Positions 20,201 through 28,768 are shown, counted from the stretch's first letter. The stretch: 64,000 nt of DNA from Costertonia aggregata (GCF_013402795.1 NZ_CP058595.1:1151501-1215500); one strand, 5' to 3'. Numbers and translations: made by a program. Notes: generated by a model not told the origin, from the sequence alone.

Positions 20201-21613
20201 ATGCTGACGGCCTTTACCGATATTTTAGGATTTCTTCCGATGGCGATATCAGCTTCGGCAGGTGCTGAAGTGCAGCGACCCTTGGCGACCGTGGTAATCG
20301 GTGGATTGATAACATCAACGCTTCTGACGCTCTTTATCCTTCCCATCTTTTACCAATGGGTCGAAAAACGGTCGGAACGGAAGAAGAAATTCAATCCAAA
20401 ATTTGTTACCGCAACAGCCGTGGTCTGCCTTTTATTCACTTCCGCTTTCGCGAAAGCACAACAAGTCCAACCTCAAGATTCTTTACCAATTGTTTCATTG
20501 GAAAGAGCAGTAGAAATTTCCAAGGAAAACTATCCGTTATTGAAAACGAAACAGTTGGAAATTCAACGACAGAACGCACTTAAAGGTATTGCTTATGATT
20601 TTGGGAACACCCAAGTTTTTACGGGTGGCGAAGAAATAACAGATGGTCAAGGTATATATACTTTAGTTGGTGTAGGGCAACAAAATTTAGACCTCTTGGG
20701 TATCGGTGCAAAAAAGCGACTTCAAAAACAACGAATAGCTTTGGCCGAAACCGCTCTCGACCTGTCTGAATTGCAAGTGGAACAGGAAGTGAAAAAGGCT
20801 TGGTCGCAGGCATACCAACAGCGACAGAAATTTGAACTGTACCGCGAGCTGGATTCCATTTATTCACAGTTTGAAACCGCAATCCAACTCAACTTTGAAG
20901 TAGAAGCCATTTCCAGATTGGAATATTCATCGGCTAAAAACCAAGCATTGCAAATAAGTAACAAACTGCAACAGGCCGAAAGCGATTATGCCATTGCCCT
21001 GCAAAAGCTAAATCTCTGGCTGGCAACTGACATTTTTTATTCTGTACCAGATTCGTTTGAAGAAAATGAGGTGGCAGTATTGGGATTGGGTGCGAATTTA
21101 GAAAGACATCCAGAGTTGGAACTTTCACAAAGGCGCATCGATGAAGCCGAAGCAAACTATAATGCCGCTCGTGCCGAGCTACTTCCTAAATTAAACCTTC
21201 AAGGTGGATTGCAACAGGTCAATGGCGATAACGGATTTTATACCTATCAGGCAGGGATTTCCGTCCCGTTGTTTTCGGGCACCCAGCGCAGTCAAGCCAA
21301 AGCCGCTAAAATCGATAGCGAAATCGCAAAGACAAATGCGGACTATACCCAACGCCAACTACAATCTGAATTTCAGCAGGCAGTACAAGCCTATCAAAAA
21401 TGGAAAACATCTTGGCAGTTTTACAGGGATAAAGCTCTGCCACTTGCAGAAGAACAGCGTAAGGGTGCGTTACTTGCCTACAAGGAAGGTGCGGTGGATT
21501 ATGCTGCATTCACGCAGATTATACGTGATGCCATAAACACCGAAATGGATGCGCTCGATGCGCTTGACAATTATTTAGATGCCTTGTTTGAACTACAATA
21601 CTTTCAAAACTAA
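17270..21613 (+). CDS. CzcA-type heavy-metal RND pump fused to a TolC-like outer-membrane domain
   Basis: I place the start at ATG 17270 (MINRIIDFSINNKF), which begins the first TM helix; the frame also contains an ATG at 17192 whose 26 extra residues do not fit the family. Residues 1 to about 1030 form a complete RND pump. Its segment QPIEMRFNELLEGIREDVAIK lacks the copper-site methionines of the first pump, fitting export of divalent ions such as Co, Zn, Cd or Ni. From about residue 1040 a hydrophobic signal-like segment ending SAFAKAQ leads into about 385 residues of TolC-like coiled-coil sequence. Pump and channel are therefore one polypeptide of 1447 residues, an arrangement seen in other Bacteroidota. 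The adaptor gene follows 4 bases after the stop. Confidence 0.9.
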   Translation: MINRIIDFSINNKFIIGLLTLALIGAGIYSMTQVPIDAVPDITNNQVQVITQSPNLGTEDIEQFVTYPVEVAMSNLPNVKEIRSVSRFGLSVVTVVFDDDMGTYLPRQLVSEKLTEVREQIPEGFGQPSMGPISTGLGEVYQYTLKVEPEFEDKYSLSDLRTMQDWIVQRQMAMVPGVVEINAIGGKIKQYEVAVDPNELKAIGLTITDVFEALEANNKNTGGAYIEKNHQANFIRGEGLVRSLDDIKKIVIKNENGVPITISDVADVRFGSAVRYGALTQDGEGEVVGGLVMMLKGANSNEVIVRVKDRMAEIQKSLPEGVVIQPLLDRSKLISETTGTVRNNLLEGALIVIFVLVFLLGNWRGGLIVASTIPLSLLFAFILMNVFDVWANLMSLGAIDFGIIVDGAVIIVEASVFLMGSYILKKKSLNKEKRDEIAANASKKMMNAAFFGQLIILIVFLPILALEGIEGKMFKPMALTFIFAMIGAMFLCLTYVPMMSALFLKPPKTEKKSWGDRFVHWVQRKYEPLLVKTLNKGKWIVGIAVAIFALTVFMFTRMGGEFIPQLDEGDIAFHTILKPGSSLSETIETTTKVERIIKAEFPEVEKIVSRIGVAEVPTDPMPMDFADVFVILKPQDEWVSADDKDELIDKMKEAVSIIPGVNYEFTQPIEMRFNELLEGIREDVAIKIYGEDIDVLAAKADEITKIIAGTEGIGDMRAEATSGLPQMTIKYNRNKLAQYGVSIDQLNTMVQSAFAGGYAGVIFEGEKRFDLVVRLDEQNRTDINDIRNLYINLPNGSQIPLQELATIEYEPGPMQISRDNTNRRTYVGVNVRGRDVESLVNEIKDKLDANLELPPGYFIRYGGAFENLERASERLQTVVPIALLLIFILIYFALKSFPQTLMIYLAIPMATIGGVFALWLRDMPFSISAGVGFIVLFGVAVLNGLVMISGLNELKEEGVTNLKDRIIEGTKRRIRPIMLTAFTDILGFLPMAISASAGAEVQRPLATVVIGGLITSTLLTLFILPIFYQWVEKRSERKKKFNPKFVTATAVVCLLFTSAFAKAQQVQPQDSLPIVSLERAVEISKENYPLLKTKQLEIQRQNALKGIAYDFGNTQVFTGGEEITDGQGIYTLVGVGQQNLDLLGIGAKKRLQKQRIALAETALDLSELQVEQEVKKAWSQAYQQRQKFELYRELDSIYSQFETAIQLNFEVEAISRLEYSSAKNQALQISNKLQQAESDYAIALQKLNLWLATDIFYSVPDSFEENEVAVLGLGANLERHPELELSQRRIDEAEANYNAARAELLPKLNLQGGLQQVNGDNGFYTYQAGISVPLFSGTQRSQAKAAKIDSEIAKTNADYTQRQLQSEFQQAVQAYQKWKTSWQFYRDKALPLAEEQRKGALLAYKEGAVDYAAFTQIIRDAINTEMDALDALDNYLDALFELQYFQN
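20444..20457 (+). repeat. 14-bp palindrome GCTTTCGCGAAAGC at the pump-TolC junction
   Basis: A perfect copy encoding SAFAKA at the signal-peptide-like junction between the RND and TolC parts. Confidence 0.8.
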
Positions 21614-21617
21614 AAAG

Positions 21618-22814
21618 ATGAAAAAATTAAAATATATACCGATTACCGCAATGCTTATGGCATTGACAATAATTAGTTGTGGCGAGTCAAAAACCGAAAG
21701 CGACCACGATGATGCAACACATTCAGAAACAGAAGAAAATCACTCTAAAGAAGATGAAATAGTAACACTTACTGCTAAACAGTATGATGTCCTACAAATG
21801 GAAGTCGATACGCTTGCCCAGCGCAATATGAGCGGATACGTAGAAGCGAACGGTCAATTGGAAGTTCCGCCACAAAATGAAGCGACCATCACTACAGTAG
21901 TGGGTGCGAACGTGGTTTCTATAGAGGTCATCGAGGGCGATAAGGTCAACAAAGGTCAGACGGTGGCCTATCTGTCACATCCCAATATTATTCAGAAACA
22001 GACGGATTACCTCAATGCATATAGTAACAGTCAGTTTCTCAAAAAGGAATACGAACGCCAAAAAACTCTTTATGATGCAGGTGTGGGCAGCGGTGCCAAT
22101 TTCCAAAAAGCAGAAGCGGAATATCAAGCTTCCCGAAGTATGGTGAACGGTTTGGAAGCACAATTACAACAATTAAATGTTAGTGCATCAGGTGTGAGAA
22201 ATGGCACTATTTATCAAAGGGTTGCGCTACGAAGTCCTATTCAAGGCTTTGTGGAAAAAGTAGAGGTTAAAACAGGACAATATGTAGAACCTCAAACCGA
22301 CCTAATGGAAATCGTGGACACCCATCACGTACACGCCGATTTGATGGTGTTTGAAAAGGATGTGTACAAAGTAAAGGAAGGACAAACCGTGCGGTTCAAT
22401 GTCCAATCCATTCCGGGAAAGGAACTGACAGCGGAAATTTATTCCGTAGGAAAAACTTTTGAGCAGAACCCCAAAGCGATACACGTACACGCCGAAATCG
22501 AGAACAAGGAAGGCAACCTGATACCAGGAATGTATATTCAAGGGCGCATCCAAACCAACAATACAATGACCACGGCTATTCCTGAAAGTGCCATTGCAGC
22601 CGATGGCGAAAAGTCCTTTGTGTTTTCAGCAAAAAAGGAAGGCGAGGATTGGAAGTTTATGCCCGTGGAAATCATAAAAGGAACTCACGATGGCGATTGG
22701 ATTGCCATTGATTTTCTAATGGAACAAGAACCAAATACTAAGTATGCCTTTAATAACGCCTACTACTTAATGGCAGAAATGAAAAAAGGGGAAAACGAGG
22801 AAGAAGGACATTAA
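21618..22814 (+). CDS. RND efflux periplasmic adaptor lipoprotein
   Basis: The start at ATG 21618 gives 398 residues beginning with a lipoprotein signal (TIISCGES, lipobox Cys). An acidic His-rich linker (DHDDATHSETEENHSKED) comes next, then the membrane-fusion core: a biotinyl-like half (about 55-115), a helical hairpin, and the second lipoyl half and barrel. It is the natural partner of the CzcA-TolC fusion directly upstream and should collect divalent metals in the periplasm. Confidence 0.9.
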   Translation: MKKLKYIPITAMLMALTIISCGESKTESDHDDATHSETEENHSKEDEIVTLTAKQYDVLQMEVDTLAQRNMSGYVEANGQLEVPPQNEATITTVVGANVVSIEVIEGDKVNKGQTVAYLSHPNIIQKQTDYLNAYSNSQFLKKEYERQKTLYDAGVGSGANFQKAEAEYQASRSMVNGLEAQLQQLNVSASGVRNGTIYQRVALRSPIQGFVEKVEVKTGQYVEPQTDLMEIVDTHHVHADLMVFEKDVYKVKEGQTVRFNVQSIPGKELTAEIYSVGKTFEQNPKAIHVHAEIENKEGNLIPGMYIQGRIQTNNTMTTAIPESAIAADGEKSFVFSAKKEGEDWKFMPVEIIKGTHDGDWIAIDFLMEQEPNTKYAFNNAYYLMAEMKKGENEEEGH

Positions 22815-22817
22815 AAA

Positions 22818-23456
22818 ATGGACAAAAAAAGAAAACAAAATTTAAAGGAAGCAAGAACGCTTCAGATATGGAATGTCATCTATGACATTATCGAGGTGGT
22901 CGTATCGCTTATAGCCGGATTCACGGCAAACAGTTCAGCATTAATAGGCTGGGGATTGGACAGCACCATCGAAGTCATTAGTGCAGGAACGCTCGGTTGG
23001 CGATTGCACGGCGAAATCAAGGGTCTGGATGAAAAGCGTGTAGAGCAAAGAAAAATGACAACCCTTTATGTCATCGCAATATCCTTTGCCCTCATCTGCA
23101 TTTTCATATCCTATGATTCTATTTCAAAATTAATAAGTCAAGAAACGGCATCTTGGTCTACGGTGGGTATTGGTATACTGATAGTTTCCTTAGTGGTAAA
23201 TCCATTTTTGATTTATTACAAAAGAAAGTACGGACATAAACTGGATAGCCCTGCTCTGCTTGCAGATGCCAAGGATACTTTTATCTGTCTATATCAAACC
23301 GTAGTAGTACTAATAGGCCTATTGCTCGTGAAATGGCTGGGCTGGTGGTGGGCCGACCCCGTTGCGGCATTGTTGATAGTGCCATATGCGGCAAAAGAGG
23401 GTTTGAAAGCATTTTCCAAGGCACAAAAAATCAAAAACAGCATCGATAAGAAATGA
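22818..23456 (+). CDS. CDF-like cation transporter
   Basis: A 212-residue membrane protein with five to six TM helices and the cation-diffusion-facilitator pattern: a helix with SALIGWGLDSTIEV and a later ADAKDTFICL containing Asp residues placed like the metal site of CDF proteins. It lacks the usual cytoplasmic C-terminal metal-sensing domain. It should export Zn2+ or a similar ion from the cytoplasm by proton exchange. The Fur-family gene overlaps its end by 4 bases. Confidence 0.8.
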   Translation: MDKKRKQNLKEARTLQIWNVIYDIIEVVVSLIAGFTANSSALIGWGLDSTIEVISAGTLGWRLHGEIKGLDEKRVEQRKMTTLYVIAISFALICIFISYDSISKLISQETASWSTVGIGILIVSLVVNPFLIYYKRKYGHKLDSPALLADAKDTFICLYQTVVVLIGLLLVKWLGWWWADPVAALLIVPYAAKEGLKAFSKAQKIKNSIDKK

Positions 23457-23866
23457 AAGAAATAGAAAAAAGATTGAATGACAATGGGGTTCGCCCCACG
23501 GCAATGCGCATATTGATTTATAAGTATATGGCCGAAAAAGAAATTGCGGTTGCGCTCACGGATATCGAGAACGTTTTCGCGAAAGCGGACAGGACTACTC
23601 TGTACCGCACCCTCAAAACCTTTGAGCAAAAAGGTATCGTACACCAGATAGATGATGGCACCCATATTTCGAAATTTGCATTGTGCGAACCGGGTTGCAA
23701 CTGTGAACTTGAACAAGATTTGCACTTGCATTTTCATTGCACTAACTGTGACGAAACGGTTTGTTTAACGGAACAAAAAATCCCGCATATCAACTTACCC
23801 GATGGTTATGTCGCCGAAGATGCCAATTTGGTGCTCAAAGGTATTTGCGAGAAGTGTAGTGGATAA
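23453..23866 (+). CDS. Fur-family metal-responsive regulator
   Basis: A 137-residue protein with an N-terminal winged helix (GVRPTAMRILIYKYM ... DRTTLYRTLKTFEQKGIVH) and a C-terminal dimerisation and metal domain containing HLHFHC-x-x-C and a final CEKC. Placement between a CDF carrier and a Zn/Cd-type ATPase suggests a Zur-like role in divalent metal export. It overlaps the carrier gene by 4 bases. The palindrome core TTTCGCGAAA occurs at 23575-23584, encoding VFAKAD. Confidence 0.85.
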   Translation: MKEIEKRLNDNGVRPTAMRILIYKYMAEKEIAVALTDIENVFAKADRTTLYRTLKTFEQKGIVHQIDDGTHISKFALCEPGCNCELEQDLHLHFHCTNCDETVCLTEQKIPHINLPDGYVAEDANLVLKGICEKCSG

Positions 23867-23910
23867 TCAATGTACTTCCGTTGCATACTTAATTTAAAGA
23901 ATTTTACAAT

Positions 23911-25881
23911 ATGAAAAAGAAAAAAATAAACCTACGGGATATAGACACTAATAAGCATTCAGGCGAGCACAGTCACGATGACGGCCATAACCATAGCAGC
24001 CCTGAAGAAATTTCAAATTTTAGAACCTATCTACCAGCTATTTTCAGCTTTGTGATGTTGATAGCAGGAATCGCTATTGATTACTTTGATGCGTTTCCTT
24101 TCTTCAAAGGATGGATTCGCGTAGTATGGTACACGGTAGCCTATATCCCTGTTGGTTTTCCGGTGATAAGAGAAGGCTGGAAAAGTATTAAAAATGGTGA
24201 TTTTTTTACGGAATTCTTCTTAATGTCCATAGCCACTTTAGGTGCATTTGCCATTGGCGAATATCCCGAAGGTGTTGCCGTAATGCTGTTTTATGCTGTG
24301 GGCGAACTCTTCCAAAATGCGGCCGTTAACCGTGCGAAAGGAAATATAAAAGCCTTACTCGATGTAAGACCAAATGAAGCTTTGGTTTATCGTGATGGCG
24401 ACTTTGTTTCAGTAAATCCCGAGACTGTTGAAATCGGTGAAAAGATACAGGTACGTGTAGGCGAAAAAGTTCCGCTTGATGGTATTCTGCTTTCTGAAAA
24501 GGGTTCTTTTAATACTGCTGCCTTGACCGGCGAAAGCAAACCTGATACGATTGCTAAAGGTGATACTGTTTTTGCAGGAAGCATAAATCTTGATGGTGTA
24601 ATCGAGATTGAAACCACTAAAGAATTTAAGGATAGTTCCATTGCACGAATTCTGGATATGGTGCAAAATGCAACTGCCAGAAAATCAAAGACCGAATTGT
24701 TCATTAGAAAATTTGCACGAATTTATACGCCTATTGTTGTATTCCTCGCCATCGGACTTACGTTCCTACCTTTCTTTTTTGTAGATGACTACGTGTTTAG
24801 GGATTGGCTATATAGAGCATTGATATTCCTCGTGATTTCGTGTCCTTGTGCGTTGGTCATCTCTATTCCTCTCGGCTATTTTGGCGGTTTGGGTACGGCA
24901 TCGCGCAATGGTATTCTTTTTAAAGGTGCATCCTTTTTAGATGCAACGACCCAAGTAAACACGGTCGTAATGGACAAAACAGGAACCGTTACCAAAGGGG
25001 TTTTTAAAATCAAAGAAATCAATTCCATCACATTTGAGGAAGCCGAATTTATGAAGTACTTGATGGCAATGGAAGAGCAATCTACCCATCCTATTGCAAA
25101 AGCGATTCTCGAATACAAAGCAGACGGTTCGGATTATGAAGCGACTGATGTTTCAGAGGTTGCTGGAAAGGGATTGAAGGGAACAGTTAATGGGAAAACG
25201 GTGTTGGTAGGCAACAAAGCTTTGATGACTTCAAACAACATAGAAGTTCCTTCAGAAACAGATGGTATTGTAGAATCCATCGTAATGGTATCCATTGATG
25301 GAAATTTTGCAGGTTATGTAACCATTGCAGATGAATTGAAGGATGATGCGCACCAAGCCATTAAACAAATTAGAGATGCAGGGATTTCAAAAATCATAAT
25401 GCTATCAGGCGACAAAGATTCAATTACACAACAGGTTGCAAAAGAGCTGAACATCGATTGGGCAAAAGGTGGGTTGTTACCCGAAGATAAACTGAATGAG
25501 GTGGAAGAGCTCAAAAAGCAACCCGAAACCAAAGTTGCATTTATTGGTGATGGTATTAATGATGCACCCGTTTTGGCAGCAAGTGGTGTAGGTATTGCAA
25601 TGGGTGGTTTGGGTAGCGACGTTGCTATAGAAACAGCCGATGTTATCATACAGACCGACCAACCCAGTAAGATTGCAAGAGCGATTAAAATTGGTCGTTC
25701 AACGCGAAGAATTGTCTGGCAGAATATTGGGCTTGCCTTTGGTGTAAAGGTTATAGTCCTCATTCTCGGGGCAGGTGGTCTCGCAACAATGTGGGAAGCC
25801 GTTTTTGCAGATGTAGGTGTTGCGCTGCTTGCTATCCTCAATGCCGTCAGATTGCAGAAAATGAAGTGGCAGGATTCTTAG
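23911..25881 (+). CDS. Zn/Cd-type heavy-metal P-type ATPase
   Basis: A 656-residue P1B ATPase with a short His-rich N-terminus (residues about 16-29) in place of a CxxC domain. It has the SCPCALVIS metal motif (about residue 310), DKTGT phosphorylation site (D at about 355) and GDGINDAPVLA hinge. The SCPCALVIS context and the His-rich tail fit the ZntA/CadA divalent class. It exports Zn2+, Cd2+ or related ions to the periplasm for the CzcA-type pump. It lies 44 bases after the Fur-family gene. Confidence 0.9.
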   Translation: MKKKKINLRDIDTNKHSGEHSHDDGHNHSSPEEISNFRTYLPAIFSFVMLIAGIAIDYFDAFPFFKGWIRVVWYTVAYIPVGFPVIREGWKSIKNGDFFTEFFLMSIATLGAFAIGEYPEGVAVMLFYAVGELFQNAAVNRAKGNIKALLDVRPNEALVYRDGDFVSVNPETVEIGEKIQVRVGEKVPLDGILLSEKGSFNTAALTGESKPDTIAKGDTVFAGSINLDGVIEIETTKEFKDSSIARILDMVQNATARKSKTELFIRKFARIYTPIVVFLAIGLTFLPFFFVDDYVFRDWLYRALIFLVISCPCALVISIPLGYFGGLGTASRNGILFKGASFLDATTQVNTVVMDKTGTVTKGVFKIKEINSITFEEAEFMKYLMAMEEQSTHPIAKAILEYKADGSDYEATDVSEVAGKGLKGTVNGKTVLVGNKALMTSNNIEVPSETDGIVESIVMVSIDGNFAGYVTIADELKDDAHQAIKQIRDAGISKIIMLSGDKDSITQQVAKELNIDWAKGGLLPEDKLNEVEELKKQPETKVAFIGDGINDAPVLAASGVGIAMGGLGSDVAIETADVIIQTDQPSKIARAIKIGRSTRRIVWQNIGLAFGVKVIVLILGAGGLATMWEAVFADVGVALLAILNAVRLQKMKWQDS

Positions 25882-25962
25882 AACGCTTATTACGGCCGAG
25901 CAAATGAAAGTAGTTTCAAATAAATTAAAGCTATCTTTATAAGTCAGAATAAGTCTTAATCA

Positions 25963-26448
25963 ATGATTCACATTTTCACAACAGGTGGCACAATCGAGGG
26001 GCTGGACTATATTGATGATAGTGGTATAATGTCATCCGACGTAGGGATTGAAGATTTTTTGGATAAAGCAAATATAAATTTTGAATATACCATAGAAGGT
26101 GTTTTCAAAAAAGACAGTCGTGCCATAACAGATGATGACAGAAAGTTGTTGGCGAGCAAGATAAAGGAAACTAATGCGACTAAGATACTGATTACCCACG
26201 GTACTTTCACAATGGAAGATACTGCAAAATATATAGGAAAACTCAATTTGAACAAAACAATCGTTTTGGTTGGGGCTTTCATATTAGGTTCATCTGCAGA
26301 GACAGATGCACCATTTAATTTAGGGTATGCAATTAGCTCTTTACAGCTTCTAAAACCGGATGTTTATATTGCTATGAACGGACAAATTTTTAATTGGAAC
26401 AATGTTTCCAAGAATTTAGAAACCAACAAATTTGAGCGCAATGAGTAG
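25963..26448 (+). CDS. Asparaginase-like domain protein, N-terminal domain only
   Basis: A 161-residue protein matching only the N-terminal half of L-asparaginases, which are normally about 330 residues. The first nucleophile region TTGGTIEG (residues about 6-13) is intact. The second motif reads THGTFTMEDTA, where active asparaginases have GTDTM, so the catalytic Asp is replaced by Phe. It may bind a ligand but is unlikely to be a normal amidohydrolase. It precedes the membrane LuxR-type gene by 8 bases. Confidence 0.75.
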   Translation: MIHIFTTGGTIEGLDYIDDSGIMSSDVGIEDFLDKANINFEYTIEGVFKKDSRAITDDDRKLLASKIKETNATKILITHGTFTMEDTAKYIGKLNLNKTIVLVGAFILGSSAETDAPFNLGYAISSLQLLKPDVYIAMNGQIFNWNNVSKNLETNKFERNE

Positions 26449-26456
26449 TAAAATAG

Positions 26457-27371
26457 ATGTTTGGTACTTCGATACATTGGACGACTTTTTTCTATCTATT
26501 AATAGATACGTTCATAGTATTGCTTACACTCTACTTTTCCAGAAAGAAAACGCGTAGTAGTCTAAGGCGTTTCCTCTACCTCGGAATCTTGTTTGTTGCT
26601 TATAATGCTACTGGTGGTTTTTTACCAATTGACAACTTCCCAGGTCCTTTTATTTTGCAGTATATTATTACCTATGGTGTTGCCATCGCCTTGTGTGTTT
26701 ATATCGTTTATTATCTCTACAAAGAGTACGATATTGTCGTTTTAAAATTCAACTCATCCATAAGAAACCTTGCTATACTCGCAAGCGTGAGTTTTGTAGT
26801 GCTGTTTCTTATCCCTTATTTCCTGACAGATTCACTTAATTCTGCACGTTTTCTATTTACCATTCCTATATCTGCTGTCGCTTTTGTTTTTCTGTTTATT
26901 TTCTATCGTCGCATATCGAATCCCAGCAATCCAAATCCTTTCATAGTAAGACGAAACAAACTCTCAATGGTAAGTGTAGCAAGTATTGCCCTGTTACCTA
27001 TCTGCACAGTCATCGGCGACTATCAATGGATAACATTTACCGTAATGAACTTGGCTTTCTTTGCCATAACCGCCATTGAAGCAGATAGGTATTTGTACTT
27101 CATAGAAAACAATAACCGAATGTATGAGGTCTTTGCGTTGAAGAAAAAACAACGTGACGAATCGGTCGAGCGCAAAATCATCTATGAAGATTTGACCCGT
27201 AGAGAAATCGAAGTGGCTTTGTCAATTTTAAGTAATTTAAGCTACAGAAACATCGCCAAAGATTTATTCATTGCAGAAAGTACCGTATCAAAACACGCAT
27301 CAAATATCTTCAAAAAAACGGGCGTAAAGAATAGGCGTGAATTTTTGAAGCGATTTCGGAAGAAAAAGTAA
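26457..27371 (+). CDS. Membrane-bound LuxR-type transcription regulator
   Basis: A 304-residue protein: roughly seven TM helices (residues about 10-225), a short coiled segment, then a LuxR/FixJ helix-turn-helix (about 240-300) with LTRREIEVALSILSNLSYRNIAKDLFIAESTVSKHASNIFKK split over the usual four helices. The combination suggests a one-component membrane sensor. Ligand and targets are unknown; the asparaginase-like partner upstream may be functionally linked. Confidence 0.75.
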   Translation: MFGTSIHWTTFFYLLIDTFIVLLTLYFSRKKTRSSLRRFLYLGILFVAYNATGGFLPIDNFPGPFILQYIITYGVAIALCVYIVYYLYKEYDIVVLKFNSSIRNLAILASVSFVVLFLIPYFLTDSLNSARFLFTIPISAVAFVFLFIFYRRISNPSNPNPFIVRRNKLSMVSVASIALLPICTVIGDYQWITFTVMNLAFFAITAIEADRYLYFIENNNRMYEVFALKKKQRDESVERKIIYEDLTRREIEVALSILSNLSYRNIAKDLFIAESTVSKHASNIFKKTGVKNRREFLKRFRKKK

Positions 27372-27420
27372 GTAAATTGAGTTTATATAAAAACCACTAT
27401 TTGCAGTACCTAACAAATAA

Positions 27421-27499
27421 TCCGTAGAAAAATACGGACTATTCCGTAATTATATACGGCACGTTTTCCTTGTACAATTACAAAGTAAAGCTACTTTAC
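27421..27499 (+). promoter_or_regulatory. Two tandem TCCGTA-N6-TACGG palindromes and a third inverted repeat upstream of rteC
   Basis: TCCGTA-gaaaaa-TACGGA (27421-27438) and TCCGTA-attata-TACGGC (27443-27460) are tandem copies with 22-base spacing, about two helical turns, which is what a cooperative dimer-binding site looks like. GTAAAG-cta-CTTTAC (27485-27499) follows. The 27372-27646 gap holds no convincing gene, so it is the control region of rteC. The same CCGTA/TACGG half-sites recur downstream at 28510 and 28647. Confidence 0.55.
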
Positions 27500-27646
27500 A
27501 CATAGTTCCCTAAAATACAACAATGAGCCACAAATTTTATGTTCCGTGACTTTCATTTACATCATTTTGTAGGACTATGACAACCACCAATAAATCGTAT
27601 CAACTAAATCCCATTTCTATGGTTTACAACGTTAAAGTTCCTGCTT

Positions 27647-28483
27647 ATGAATTCGCAATTACAATCAAAAAAATTATTAAAGGATCTGGATGAGTTTAAA
27701 ATTCAGAATGGAAATATTTTAGAACAGGCATATCTTTCCATCAAAGCCTGTCGCAAACTATTGAGTTCTTACAAAAAGGAAATCATTGACACTAAATTTC
27801 AGACGATACAAGATGAAATAAATTTCTTTAAAAAGGTAAAGCAGGTTCCTCTTATAAGGCTCATCTACTTTTCAGAAATACATTCCTTTGAGATTCAACT
27901 TCCAAAGGGCGATAAGGATGCCCAACTAAAATCGATTAAAAAGAAAATCAGCAAAATAAATCGCTTTTTCCTGTACAATATCGATTTTGGACGTTATGTA
28001 AATTCCGGTGCTACCCATTTTGACAAGGAATACTACACCAGAGATTATCTCGAAACATTCCATATAACAACTTCCAAATTTTACTTTCAAGACCCAGAGT
28101 TTTGCACACCAAGGGATATGCTACTTGGCAAATACAAGGCGTATGATTTGTTAGTGATATATTTGGATGAAAAAAAGCATCGAATTCGGAAAGGATTGAA
28201 CGGCAAATTAAATGGTGCTAAACCAATTGAAAAGATACATTGGCCATTTTCAAATACAGATTATGTTGAACTCGTTTATGCACTCTGCTCAAAGGGATTG
28301 GGCAAACAGGATAATCAAGCCATAATGCAGGTTTCCAAAAAAATGCAACAGCTTTTCGATATTGAGCCAAAGGACATCTACAAAACCTATCAGGACATCA
28401 AAAACCGCAAGAACAGTAGGACACTATTTCTCGATGAGCTTTCCACCTCGTTACTGATAGAAATGGACAAAAGCGAAGAATAA
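27647..28483 (+). CDS. rteC: RteC-family regulator
   Basis: A 278-residue, Lys-rich soluble protein that fits the RteC domain family, including the YSTR-like GKYKAYDLLVIYLDEK segment and a C-terminal helix-turn-helix-like region (PKDIYKTYQDIKNRKNSRTLFLDEL). In the Bacteroides element CTnDOT, RteC activates the excision genes. Here the gene sits between a candidate operator array and an excisionase-like HTH gene, which supports the same job. It ends in a clear terminator. Confidence 0.8.
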   Translation: MNSQLQSKKLLKDLDEFKIQNGNILEQAYLSIKACRKLLSSYKKEIIDTKFQTIQDEINFFKKVKQVPLIRLIYFSEIHSFEIQLPKGDKDAQLKSIKKKISKINRFFLYNIDFGRYVNSGATHFDKEYYTRDYLETFHITTSKFYFQDPEFCTPRDMLLGKYKAYDLLVIYLDEKKHRIRKGLNGKLNGAKPIEKIHWPFSNTDYVELVYALCSKGLGKQDNQAIMQVSKKMQQLFDIEPKDIYKTYQDIKNRKNSRTLFLDELSTSLLIEMDKSEE

Positions 28484-28503
28484 CAAGCTATTTTACTGTT
28501 AAC

Positions 28504-28537
28504 AAAAGACCGTACTACGGTTGACCTACGGTCTTTT
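28504..28537 (+). terminator. Terminator after rteC, containing a CCGTA/TACGG palindrome
   Basis: AAAAGACCGTA (28504-28514) pairs perfectly with TACGGTCTTTT (28527-28537), followed by T residues. The left arm and loop also contain CCGTA-C-TACGG (28510-28520), so the sequence could be both terminator and protein-binding site. Confidence 0.8.
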
Positions 28538-28646
28538 TATTTTGGAAGGCGTCTTCATATAATTTGATATGATTTAGCACACCGTTTCCACTTTAGAAGC
28601 ACCATAATACTACAAAACCCATCAAATTTCAAAATGTTAAATTTTG

Positions 28647-28666
28647 ACCGTAGTACGGTCGTACTG
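28647..28666 (+). promoter_or_regulatory. Overlapping palindromes, candidate RteC-type binding site
   Basis: GACCGTA-G-TACGGTC (28647-28661) is a perfect 7-1-7 palindrome that shares CCGTA half-sites with the rteC upstream array; AGTACG-gt-CGTACT (28653-28666) overlaps it. A weak -7-like box CAAATTTG follows at 28692-28699, so the site would sit in an activator position upstream of the excisionase-like gene. Confidence 0.5.
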
Positions 28667-28722
28667 GGGAATAAAATCCAATAAACCTATTCAAATTTGT
28701 AGAACGAAAGTCAAATCAGGTC

Positions 28723-28768
28723 AGGGACTATCATTTAAAATCATAAACCCAGATAGTCCCTTTCTTTT
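28723..28768 (+). terminator. Leader hairpin with T-rich tail just before the HTH gene, possible attenuator
   Basis: AGGGACTATC (28723-28732) pairs with GATAGTCCCT (28752-28761) over 10 bp, followed by TTCTTTT. It lies in the leader, 14 bases before the start codon at 28783, so a terminator-type hairpin would have to be bypassed for expression. The 28484-28782 gap otherwise holds no gene. Confidence 0.55.
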
